Positions 1 to 5,692 of a stretch of 7,732 nucleotides of DNA are shown in pieces. Position 1 is the stretch's first letter. Each line of letters starts with the position of its first letter. Source of the DNA: Sphingomonadaceae bacterium (GTDB lineage: Bacteria > Pseudomonadota > Alphaproteobacteria > Sphingomonadales > Sphingomonadaceae). The notes below the pieces were generated by a model. It did no database searches. It saw nothing but the letters and a program-made list of their open reading frames with translations, and was not told the origin of the DNA. The position numbers and the translations under genes were made by a program. The DNA lies in assembly GCA_019239785.1 (NCBI GenBank), contig JAFAZM010000415.1:1-7732 (forward strand), read 5' to 3'.

Positions 1-70
1 GATGACGGGCCCAAGAAAAAAATGCCTGTTAAGCTCACGATTGTTCGGTGGCGGAGGTGGCGAGGGCATT

Positions 71-787
71 TCAGTTTCTTCCTTCGCAGTAGAGGCCGTT
101 AACTGGGTGCCAATCGAGCATCATATGAAGATCGGAGGCCACGATTCCCGAACTCGAATGCCTCACGATCCCTTCGGCACTCGGTTGGCAGGCCGCCGGC
201 TGAGTAGTCTCGTCACAAGCGAGCGGGGCTGCGGTTACTTGTGTCGCGGCCACGGTCGCGCAGCTACCGAAGCCCGCTCCTTCTTCCGAACAGATGGTTC
301 TACGCGTATCCGCATCTACCCAGCGACGGCACAGGGGGCTGCGACGGGCAGCGAGATGAAATCCGTTGAACGGACGATCGCGGCGATAGCGCCTGCAATC
401 GCCGGGACGAGTCCTGGGATTCTCGGCGGACCTCGAAGCGCAGAAACGATCATGCGATACAGCGTCAGTGCCGGTTAAATCGCCCTGCGAGGGACGCGCG
501 CAAAATGGCCGACTGGGCGCCACAGGGCGATCTGGGTCGCTCACGCATAGGACGGTGCCGTTCGGCCCTGTTCGCGAGCACATCTTCTGCCAGTTGGTCC
601 AGAGCTGGCACGTTGGATGGGCACGCCCGAAGGCGTAGAGTTGTGCATCGGATGGAATTCCAGGGTTCAGCCGACCGGGCGCAAGAACCACGCTCGGGCG
701 CATCCTAGGACTGGCCGAAGTCATTGCGACGCCCGCGACGCCGATCAGAATCCCGACCATCAGGCTTGGAAGAAGGGTCCTACGCAT
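71..787 (-). CDS. Predicted exported cysteine-rich protein of unknown function (238 aa)
   Basis: I do not recognise the family. The start is supported by a purine-rich GGGGGGAA about six bases upstream of the ATG. The N-terminus looks like a Sec signal peptide: basic MRR, a hydrophobic stretch at about residues 5-22, and a likely cleavage site after Thr-Ser-Ala25. The mature part has 12 cysteines (60, 70, 81, 96, 116, 131, 153, 166, 176, 191, 200, 234), an even number that suggests disulfides in the periplasm or outside the cell. A Pro-x-Cys-x-x-Trp motif occurs twice (58-63 and 151-156), each followed by another cysteine 10 residues after the motif cysteine, which hints at an internal repeat. 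Codon use differs from the flagellar genes: in a stretch of 36 codons I counted, 20 end in G or C, whereas fliF is almost saturated. That fits recent acquisition or weak selection, but also a chance reading frame. The opposite strand is open too but gives a less protein-like translation. Nothing links it to the flagellar genes. Confidence 0.55.
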   Translation of the reverse strand: MRRTLLPSLMVGILIGVAGVAMTSASPRMRPSVVLAPGRLNPGIPSDAQLYAFGRAHPTCQLWTNWQKMCSRTGPNGTVLCVSDPDRPVAPSRPFCARPSQGDLTGTDAVSHDRFCASRSAENPRTRPGDCRRYRRDRPFNGFHLAARRSPLCRRWVDADTRRTICSEEGAGFGSCATVAATQVTAAPLACDETTQPAACQPSAEGIVRHSSSGIVASDLHMMLDWHPVNGLYCEGRN

Positions 788-894
788 ACTCGATTCCCCC
801 CAGAAACGGATCGTATGCTGTCAGACAATTATTTCGGCTACAAGTCATTTTGGTAGCGAGAACTGAACTTGCAGCCCGCCAGGCGAAATTGGTT

Positions 895-913
895 AATTCA
901 GCTTTTCTGAATT
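895..913. repeat. Small palindrome AATTCAG-N5-CTGAATT
   Basis: A perfect 7-bp inverted repeat with a CTTTT loop in the A+T-richer gap upstream of the exported-protein gene (its ATG is about 110 bases away on the minus strand). No T tract follows on either strand, so it is not a good intrinsic terminator. It could be an operator or chance. Confidence 0.35.
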
Positions 914-1169
914 GGGGCAGCGCTTCATGCCGAATGCGGTGCGTTGCTCTGCGGAACGCAATATCTGAGCGCGCCCGATGGGGCGGGGTCCGGCGTTGGA
1001 AGAATGGGTTTCAGGCCCTCACCCTGGCATTGGCACCGGCTGCCACCAATCTGCATCTCATGGATAGCGGAAGCAGCAGCATCGGCGTGGCCATGAGGCA
1101 GGTGAAATTTCTGCAGCTTCCATCAAATGGTGGATCATTCACCCAGATGGGAGCGGTGACGGCGGCAAT

Positions 1170-1185
1170 CCGACGCTCGCGTCGG
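1170..1185. repeat. Second short hairpin behind the fliC terminator
   Basis: CCGACG-CTCG-CGTCGG forms a perfect 6-bp stem with a 4-nt loop, just past the fliC terminator in the fliC direction. It has no T tract of its own. It could strengthen termination or 3'-end stability in read-through transcripts. Confidence 0.35.
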
Positions 1186-1187
1186 CC

Positions 1188-1226
1188 AAGAAAAGGAAGC
1201 CCCGGCGCGGATCGCTCCGCGCCGGG
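1188..1226 (-). terminator. Intrinsic terminator of fliC
   Basis: A perfect 11-bp G+C-rich stem pairs 1201-1211 with 1216-1226. Read on the minus strand, the 4-nt loop is GCGA, a GNRA-type tetraloop. The stem is followed in the fliC direction by a pyrimidine tract (CTTCCTTTTCTT, 1200 down to 1189). It begins 29 bases past the fliC stop codon, as expected for a single-gene flagellin transcript. On the plus strand there is no T tract after the stem, so it acts on the fliC side only. Confidence 0.85.
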
Positions 1227-1255
1227 ATGACCTTTACTCAGACTTACTGGCTGAC

Positions 1256-2065
1256 TTAGCGCAGCAGGCTCAGCACGTTCTGCTGGCTCTGGTTGGCCTG
1301 GGCCAGCATCGCGGTGGAGGCCTGGCTCAGGATCTGCGCCTTGGCGAGGTTGGTCGACTCGGCCGAGAAATCGGCGTCCTCGATCCGCGACCGCGCGTCG
1401 GACAGGTTGACGACCTCGTTGGTCAGGTTGTTGACGACCGACTCGAGGCGGCTCTGGCCGGCGCCCAAGGAGGCGCGGGTCGTATTGACCGCCTTCAGCG
1501 CGTCGTCGACGTCGGTGAGCGCACTGGTCGCACCGCTGACGTTCGCAACGCTGGCGGTGCTGGCAGCCGACACGTCGAGGCCGGTGATCGTCAGCGTGGT
1601 CTGGTCGGACGCGCCGGAGCCGGTCTGGATCTTGACCGAGACGCCGGCCGAACCGAAGACGGCGACGCCGTTGAACTTCGTGTTGGCAACGATGTCGTCG
1701 ATCTGGTGGCCCAGCTCGGTGACTTCCGACTGCAGATTGGCGCGGTCGTCGGCCGAATAGGTGCCGCTGGCGCTCTGGACGGCCAGCTCGCGGATACGCT
1801 GCAGCATGTTGGTGACTTCGCCGAGGGCGCCGTCCGCGGTCTGCGCGAGCGAGATACCGTCGTTCGCGTTGCGGATGGCCTGGCCCATGCCGCGGATCTG
1901 CGACGTCATCGAGCTCGAAATCGCGAGGCCCGCGGCGTCGTCCTTGGCGGAGTTGATGCGCTTGCCGGTCGACAGGCGCTCCATGGCAGACTGGAGGGCC
2001 GCATTGGCCACCCGGCTGCCGTTCTGCGCGCGAAGCGCAGCCGTGTTCGAATTGATCACAGTCAT
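1256..2065 (-). CDS. fliC: Flagellin, filament subunit (269 aa)
   Basis: Subunit of the extracellular flagellar filament, exported unfolded through the flagellar type III system, so it has no signal peptide. The N-terminal D0/D1 region is canonical: MTVINSN at the start, then the LSTGKRINSAKDDAAGLAI block (31-49) and LQRIRELAVQ (88-97). The C-terminal D0/D1 region has SRIEDADFSAES (226-237) and ends in NVLSLLR. The protein is short, and the middle (about 135-200) is only a small Ser/Thr/Ala-rich stretch, so the outer D2/D3 domains of enteric flagellins are missing, as is usual in alphaproteobacteria. It has no cysteine or tryptophan. The start at 2065 is chosen because GGGAAAGGAA lies six bases upstream; the frame stays open 54 bases further, but that extension is not flagellin-like and has no such site. 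It is transcribed divergently from the regulator-fliEFGHI operon, with its own promoter and terminator. Confidence 0.97.
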   Translation of the reverse strand: MTVINSNTAALRAQNGSRVANAALQSAMERLSTGKRINSAKDDAAGLAISSSMTSQIRGMGQAIRNANDGISLAQTADGALGEVTNMLQRIRELAVQSASGTYSADDRANLQSEVTELGHQIDDIVANTKFNGVAVFGSAGVSVKIQTGSGASDQTTLTITGLDVSAASTASVANVSGATSALTDVDDALKAVNTTRASLGAGQSRLESVVNNLTNEVVNLSDARSRIEDADFSAESTNLAKAQILSQASTAMLAQANQSQQNVLSLLR

Positions 2066-2155
2066 CGTCGGTTCCTTTCCCGCTCGTGAGGCTGTCGGGG
2101 AGGTTCCCGATCGTGCCACGAATTGCAGTAACGGCCGCTAGCAGGGCGGTTTTAA

Positions 2156-2182
2156 TTATCCGCTTAACGCCGCGTCGGTTTT
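2156..2182 (-). promoter_or_regulatory. Candidate sigma-28 (FliA)-type promoter of fliC
   Basis: Read on the minus strand, AAAA (2182-2179) is followed after exactly 15 bases by GCGGATAA (2163-2156). The enterobacterial sigma-28 consensus is TAAA-N15-GCCGATAA, so the -10 element matches at 7 of 8 positions and the short -35 core at 3 of 4, with the standard spacing. It would start transcription roughly 80 bases upstream of the fliC ATG, and late flagellin genes are a usual sigma-28 target. The -35 element is weak and no sigma-28 gene is in the window, so this is a proposal. Confidence 0.4.
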
Positions 2183-2214
2183 TCGACGCCGCTTATGCGT
2201 CAAACGGCTGACGG
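2172..2214. promoter_or_regulatory. Two matching inverted repeats, candidate enhancer (UAS) for the sigma-54 activator
   Basis: GCGTCG-GTTTTT-CGACGC (2172-2189, perfect) and GCGTCA-AACGGC-TGACGG (2197-2214, one mismatch at the outermost pair) share the form GCGTCR-N6-YGACGS. Their centres are 25 bp apart. They lie about 125 and 100 bp upstream of the start predicted from the sigma-54 promoter at 2279-2294, a typical distance for the DNA sites of sigma-54 activators. The left repeat covers the -35 element of the proposed fliC promoter. That the downstream FlbD-like protein binds here is inference. Confidence 0.5.
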
Positions 2215-2278
2215 CCCGGCCTCCCGCGTCTCCGCGCATGCTTTGTGCAGGAGAGAGGAAGCGGCCCTTCCGCACCAT

Positions 2279-2294
2279 TGGCACGCCCCTTGCT
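2279..2294 (+). promoter_or_regulatory. Sigma-54 (RpoN) promoter of the regulator-fliEFGHI operon
   Basis: TGGCAC-GCCCC-TTGCT matches the sigma-54 consensus TGGCAC-N5-TTGCW at every position. The invariant GG (2280-2281) and GC (2292-2293) have the required 10-base separation. The predicted start is near 2305, giving a leader of about 22 bases that contains GAGGGG (2315-2320) six bases before the ATG at 2327. Sigma-54 promoters need an ATP-dependent activator, and the first gene of this transcript encodes one. Confidence 0.88.
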
Positions 2295-2326
2295 TCGATC
2301 GGCCCGGTACCAATGAGGGGTCTTGC

Positions 2327-3568
2327 ATGATCGGCGTGAGCGAAAGGGCAGCGAAAGCCAATCCGACGCTGAGCGCGTGGCTGGAGAGCGCCGGCCTCGC
2401 CTGCGCGATTTTCGCCGCCGAGGACGGCTGGGCGGCGGGCCTCGCCGTCTTCGCCGCGGGCGAGGAGAAATGCGCCGCCCCCTACGATCTGATCGTCGAT
2501 TTCGGCCCCGCGCCGGCGCTGACCCGCGCCACCGAGACCGCCCCCGCCCGCCTCTGCTACGGCCCGGCGGACGTGGAGTTCGGCAATGCGCTCGCCGCCG
2601 AGCTGCTCCGCCCCGCAATGCACCCCGCCGCCGGCGATCCCGCCAGCGCGGCCCTGCTCGATTATGCCCGCCGCATCGCCGCCAGCGACGCCTCCGTCCT
2701 GCTGCTCGGCGAGACCGGCACCGGCAAGGAAGGGCTCGCCCGCTACATCCACGGTCGCTCGGCGCGCGCGAAGGGGCCGTTCACCGCGGTCAATTGCGCG
2801 GCGCTCCCCGAGACGATGCTCGAGGCGATCCTGTTCGGCCACCGCAAGGGCAGCTTCACCGGCGCCGGCGGCGACGGCGAAGGCCTGTTCCGCGCCGCCG
2901 ATGGCGGCACCCTCTTGCTCGACGAGATTGCCGAGATCCCGCTGCCCCTCCAGGCCAAATTGCTGCGCGCGCTGCAGGAGCGCGAGATCCTCCCGATCGG
3001 CGCGGTCCGGCCCGAGCCGGTCGACCTGCGCGTCATCGCAAGCGCCAATCGCGACCTCGCGGCCGAGGTCGCCGCCGGCCGCTTCCGCTCCGACCTCTAC
3101 TGGCGCCTTAACGTGATGCCGGTGACCCTGGTGCCGCTGCGCGCGCGGCCGCGCGACGTGCCGGCGATCGCCGCCGCATTGCTGCTCCGCCACTGCCCGC
3201 CGGCCATGGCCCTGCCCTTCCCGACCGCGGATGCGCTCGGCTGGCTGGCCGCGCACGACTGGCCCGGCAATTGCCGCGAGCTCGAGAACGTCATCCAGCG
3301 GGCGATGCTGCTGCGCGCCGGCGAGCGGATCGAGGCCGGCGACCTCGTCATCGACGGGGCGCCCACCATGCCCGCATCCGCGTCGCCCGCCCCTGCGATC
3401 GCGCTGCCGCGCTCGCTGACCGAAGCGGCGCGCGACGCCGAAAGCCACGTCATCCGCGCCGCGCTCGACGAAGCCGGCGGCCATCGCCTGCGGGCCGCGA
3501 AGCGGCTCGGGATCAGCGAACGCACGCTCCGCTACCGGCTCGCCGAAATGCGCGCCGTGGCCGCCTAG
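2327..3568 (+). CDS. FlbD-like sigma-54-dependent flagellar transcription activator (413 aa)
   Basis: An enhancer-binding protein that uses ATP hydrolysis to open sigma-54 promoters, presumably those of flagellar genes given its place. The AAA+ domain spans about 105-340: Walker A GETGTGKE (128-135), sigma-54 contact loop GSFTGA (175-180), Walker B LLLDE (196-200), sensor I near SANRD (239-243), FRSDLYWRLN (253-262) with the arginines expected at the subunit interface, and GNCRELEN (314-321). A Fis-type helix-turn-helix closes the protein (about 386-408, AAKRLGISERTLRYRL). The first 100 residues lack the acidic N-terminal pair of receiver domains; DLIVDFG (54-60) is only a faint echo of the phosphorylation strand. 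Oddities are GSFTGA for the usual GAFTGA, and FRSDL and LRAR where FREDL and LRER are common. The start is fixed by GAGGGG six bases upstream; the frame stays open further upstream but runs through the sigma-54 promoter. Its stop overlaps the AGGAGG of fliE. It resembles Caulobacter FlbD, but FleQ-type naming would also be defensible. Confidence 0.93.
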   Translation: MIGVSERAAKANPTLSAWLESAGLACAIFAAEDGWAAGLAVFAAGEEKCAAPYDLIVDFGPAPALTRATETAPARLCYGPADVEFGNALAAELLRPAMHPAAGDPASAALLDYARRIAASDASVLLLGETGTGKEGLARYIHGRSARAKGPFTAVNCAALPETMLEAILFGHRKGSFTGAGGDGEGLFRAADGGTLLLDEIAEIPLPLQAKLLRALQEREILPIGAVRPEPVDLRVIASANRDLAAEVAAGRFRSDLYWRLNVMPVTLVPLRARPRDVPAIAAALLLRHCPPAMALPFPTADALGWLAAHDWPGNCRELENVIQRAMLLRAGERIEAGDLVIDGAPTMPASASPAPAIALPRSLTEAARDAESHVIRAALDEAGGHRLRAAKRLGISERTLRYRLAEMRAVAA

Positions 3569-3579
3569 GAGGACAGGAG

Positions 3580-3924
3580 ATGTCGATCGATGCAAGCCGG
3601 CTGATGGCGATGCGAAGCGCCATCCTCGAGCAGAACAGCGCCCTCCAGCGCGCAGCGGGCGTCGGCCCCGGCGGGCAGGCGGGCGAGGCGAGCGGCACCG
3701 GCCGCGCCGGCTTCGGCCAGGCGCTGGTGAACGCGCTCTCCGAGGTCAACGCCTCGCAGGCGCGGGCCGGCCAGGTCACCGAAGCCTATGAGCGCGGCGA
3801 GACCACCGACATCGCCTCGGTGATGCTGGCCCGCCAGCAGGCCTCGATCGGCTTCGAGGCGACGCTGCAGGTCAGGAACCGACTCCTGACCGCCTACAAA
3901 GACATCATGAGCATGCCGGTGTGA
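3580..3924 (+). CDS. fliE: Flagellar hook-basal body protein FliE (114 aa)
   Basis: Small exported protein that joins the MS ring to the proximal rod in the periplasm and is among the first substrates of the flagellar export system. Length fits the family (about 100-115 residues). The C-terminal half is diagnostic: FGQALVNALSEVN (45-57), an ARQQASIGFEATLQVRNRLL helix (83-102), and the ending AYKDIMSMPV, close to the AYxEIMxMxV end of other FliE proteins. The N-terminal third has a variable Gly-rich stretch (27-43). The start follows AGGAGG (3567-3572), which overlaps the regulator's stop codon and is spaced seven bases from the ATG. The gap to the regulator is 11 bases and to fliF a single base, so it sits in one transcript with both. 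Confidence 0.95.
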   Translation: MSIDASRLMAMRSAILEQNSALQRAAGVGPGGQAGEASGTGRAGFGQALVNALSEVNASQARAGQVTEAYERGETTDIASVMLARQQASIGFEATLQVRNRLLTAYKDIMSMPV

Positions 3925-3925
3925 G

Positions 3926-5692
3926 ATGAGTGAGATGAGCGCAACAGACCTGACTTCGATCCCCGTCCGCGCCCCCGCCATCGCGGGCGCACCCGCCGCC
4001 GGAGCGCGCAGCTTCGGCCAGATCCTGCGCGGCTTCGCCGCCCAGCCCGCCGTCGCGAAGAGCCTGCCCTTGCTCGGCCTGCTCGGCCTGCTCGGCGCCG
4101 CCGCGATCGCCTGGATGGTGATCGGCGCGGCACCGAACCGCACCCTGTTCGCGGGCCTGCCCGACGACCAGAAGGCGGCGGTGGTCGAAGCCCTGACCGC
4201 GGCCGGCGTGCGCAACGCGATCGACCGCGACACCGGCGCGATCACCGTCTCCGACGACGATTATCACCGCGCGCGGATGCTGCTCGCCTCGCAGAACCTG
4301 CCGCGCGGCGCCCAGGACGGCGCCGACGTGATCGGCAACATGCCTCTGGGCTCCAGCCGCGCGGTCGAGACCGAACGCATCCGGGCCGCCCGCGAGGCGG
4401 ACCTCGCCCGCACGATCGAGGCGATCGACGTCGTTCAGTCGGCCCGTGTCCACCTCGCCGTCGAGCAGCCGAGCCTGTTCGTCCGCGAGCATAGCCGCAC
4501 CGCCGCTTCGGTGATGCTGACCCTCGCCGCCGGCCGCACGCTTGGCGACAACCAGGTCCAGGCGATCGTCAACCTGGTCGCCTCCTCCGTCCCCGGCCTC
4601 GCCCCGGACGGCGTCTCGGTCGTCGACCAGAACGGCCGCCTGCTCTCCCATGCCGGCGGCGACGCCGCCACCGCCGCCTCGGAGCATCAGCTCTCCGTGC
4701 AGACCCAGATCGAGGACCGCTACCGCCAGGCGATCACGACCCTGCTCGCGCCGATGCTCGGCGCCGACAATTTCACCACCGAGGTCCATGCCGAAATGGA
4801 CTTCTCCGACGTCCAGTCGACCCGCGAGGGCTTCCCGCAGGACCAGCGCGCGCTGACCAGCGAGCAGGGCACCGTCTCGACCGACAGCGCCACACCCGGC
4901 TTCAGCAGCACCGCGACCGGCGCCGGCGGCGCGGCGGGCGGCATCCCCGGCGCCCTCTCCAACCAGCCGCCGCCCCCGGCCCAGGTCTCGACCACGCCGA
5001 ACGGCCCCGCCGCCGCCCCGGGCGCCACGCCCGGCGCCGCGCCCGCCGCGACCACGGCCGACGCCGCCGGCGGCCGCCGCCAGGAGAATTACGACCGCAG
5101 CTTCGCCGTCGGCCGCGAGGTCTCGGTGACCCACCAGCAGACCGGCACCGTCAAGCGGCTCAGCGTCGCCGTCGCCCTGCGCAATCCCGACGGCCGCCCC
5201 CGCGGGCTGCGCGAGATCCAGCAGATCGAGGAGCTGGTGAAGGGCGCGATCGGCTTCGACCAGAGCCGCGGCGACGTCGTCGCGATCAACTCGCGGACCT
5301 TCGCCACCGCCGAGGAGCCGACCCCGAGCTGGTGGGAAGCCGGCTGGGTCTCGATGGCCGCGCGCAACCTCACCGCCCTGGTGGTCGCCGCACTGCTGAT
5401 CTTCGGGCTCGGCAAGCCGCTGCTGCGGAAGAGCGGCGCATTGCTCGCCAACCGCGCAGCGAGCCGCAGCAACGGCCGCTCGCAGGTCTCGGGCGAGATC
5501 GCCACCGCGCTCGCCGACCGCGCCCGCACCGACCACGACATGAAGGTGTCGCTGGAGATGATCGAGGCGACCCGCGACTATGAGGCGCGCGCCGCACTGA
5601 TCCGCGCCTTCGTCCGCCAGGACCCCGCCCGCGCCGCTTTGGTGGTGCGCGACCTGATCCGCACCGACACCGCGGGAGCCGCAAATGGATAA
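3926..5692 (+). CDS. fliF: Flagellar MS-ring protein FliF (588 aa)
   Basis: Inner-membrane protein whose oligomer forms the MS ring, the platform for rod, export gate and C ring. Order of parts: cytoplasmic N-terminus, membrane helix (about 47-67, LLGLLGLLGAAAIAWMVIG), YscJ/FliF ring-building domains (about 70-235, with TERIRAAREADLARTI at 149-164 and VQSARVHLAVEQPSLF at 170-185), the C-terminal periplasmic domain, second membrane helix (about 481-500), and a cytoplasmic tail whose end (about 540-580) is the expected FliG-binding part. Residues about 318-384 are a Gly/Ala/Pro/Thr-rich, probably disordered insert splitting the third periplasmic domain. The ATG lies one base after the fliE stop with only a weak ribosome binding site, suggesting translational coupling; Met4 (3935) is an alternative start. 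The 3' end overlaps fliG by 8 bases. Confidence 0.96.
   Translation: MSEMSATDLTSIPVRAPAIAGAPAAGARSFGQILRGFAAQPAVAKSLPLLGLLGLLGAAAIAWMVIGAAPNRTLFAGLPDDQKAAVVEALTAAGVRNAIDRDTGAITVSDDDYHRARMLLASQNLPRGAQDGADVIGNMPLGSSRAVETERIRAAREADLARTIEAIDVVQSARVHLAVEQPSLFVREHSRTAASVMLTLAAGRTLGDNQVQAIVNLVASSVPGLAPDGVSVVDQNGRLLSHAGGDAATAASEHQLSVQTQIEDRYRQAITTLLAPMLGADNFTTEVHAEMDFSDVQSTREGFPQDQRALTSEQGTVSTDSATPGFSSTATGAGGAAGGIPGALSNQPPPPAQVSTTPNGPAAAPGATPGAAPAATTADAAGGRRQENYDRSFAVGREVSVTHQQTGTVKRLSVAVALRNPDGRPRGLREIQQIEELVKGAIGFDQSRGDVVAINSRTFATAEEPTPSWWEAGWVSMAARNLTALVVAALLIFGLGKPLLRKSGALLANRAASRSNGRSQVSGEIATALADRARTDHDMKVSLEMIEATRDYEARAALIRAFVRQDPARAALVVRDLIRTDTAGAANG

Larger units (their letters stand above)
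788..1187. other. Intergenic region without a convincing gene
   Basis: About 400 bases between the exported-protein gene and the fliC terminator. The only long open frame on the plus strand (from 724) has no ribosome binding site, no recognisable domain and overlaps the start of the minus-strand gene, so I do not call it. The stretch is A+T-richer than the rest of the window (28 G/C of 60 bases at 841-900). It holds three small palindromes: AATTCAG/CTGAATT with a 5-nt loop at 895-913, TGGCA-CCGGC-TGCCA at 1031-1045, and CCGACG-CTCG-CGTCGG at 1170-1185. The promoter of the minus-strand gene should lie at about 800-860, but I found no pair of -35 and -10 boxes I would defend. Confidence 0.5.

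Noticed and set aside
2..478. A 158-residue open frame on the plus strand at the left edge
   Set aside because: It is antisense to the predicted exported protein, which has a signal peptide and a good ribosome binding site. This frame has neither.
400..500. A possible frameshift within the exported-protein gene after about residue 97
   Set aside because: The second half still shows the PxCxxW motif and regular cysteines in the same frame, and no other frame gives a better continuation.
724..1230. A 168-residue open frame on the plus strand through the left gap
   Set aside because: No ribosome binding site, overlaps the minus-strand gene start and the fliC terminator, and the translation resembles no family I know.
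2100..2118. A possible sigma-54 promoter for fliC (TGGCAC at 2118-2113 on the minus strand)
   Set aside because: The -24 half is perfect, but the -12 position reads GGAAC instead of TTGCW, so the essential GC is missing.
2066..2119. An upstream ATG extending flagellin by 18 residues
   Set aside because: Flagellins begin at the MxVINSN-type sequence, and the strong GGGAAAGGAA site fits the ATG at 2065.
2313..2330. A five-codon leader frame (ATG at 2313) whose TGA overlaps the regulator's ATG
   Set aside because: It would lie only about eight bases from the predicted transcript start with no room for a ribosome binding site; most likely chance.
2156..3595. A 479-residue open frame on the minus strand opposite the regulator
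   Set aside because: It overlaps the regulator and its promoter region; the plus-strand product carries all AAA+ motifs in order.
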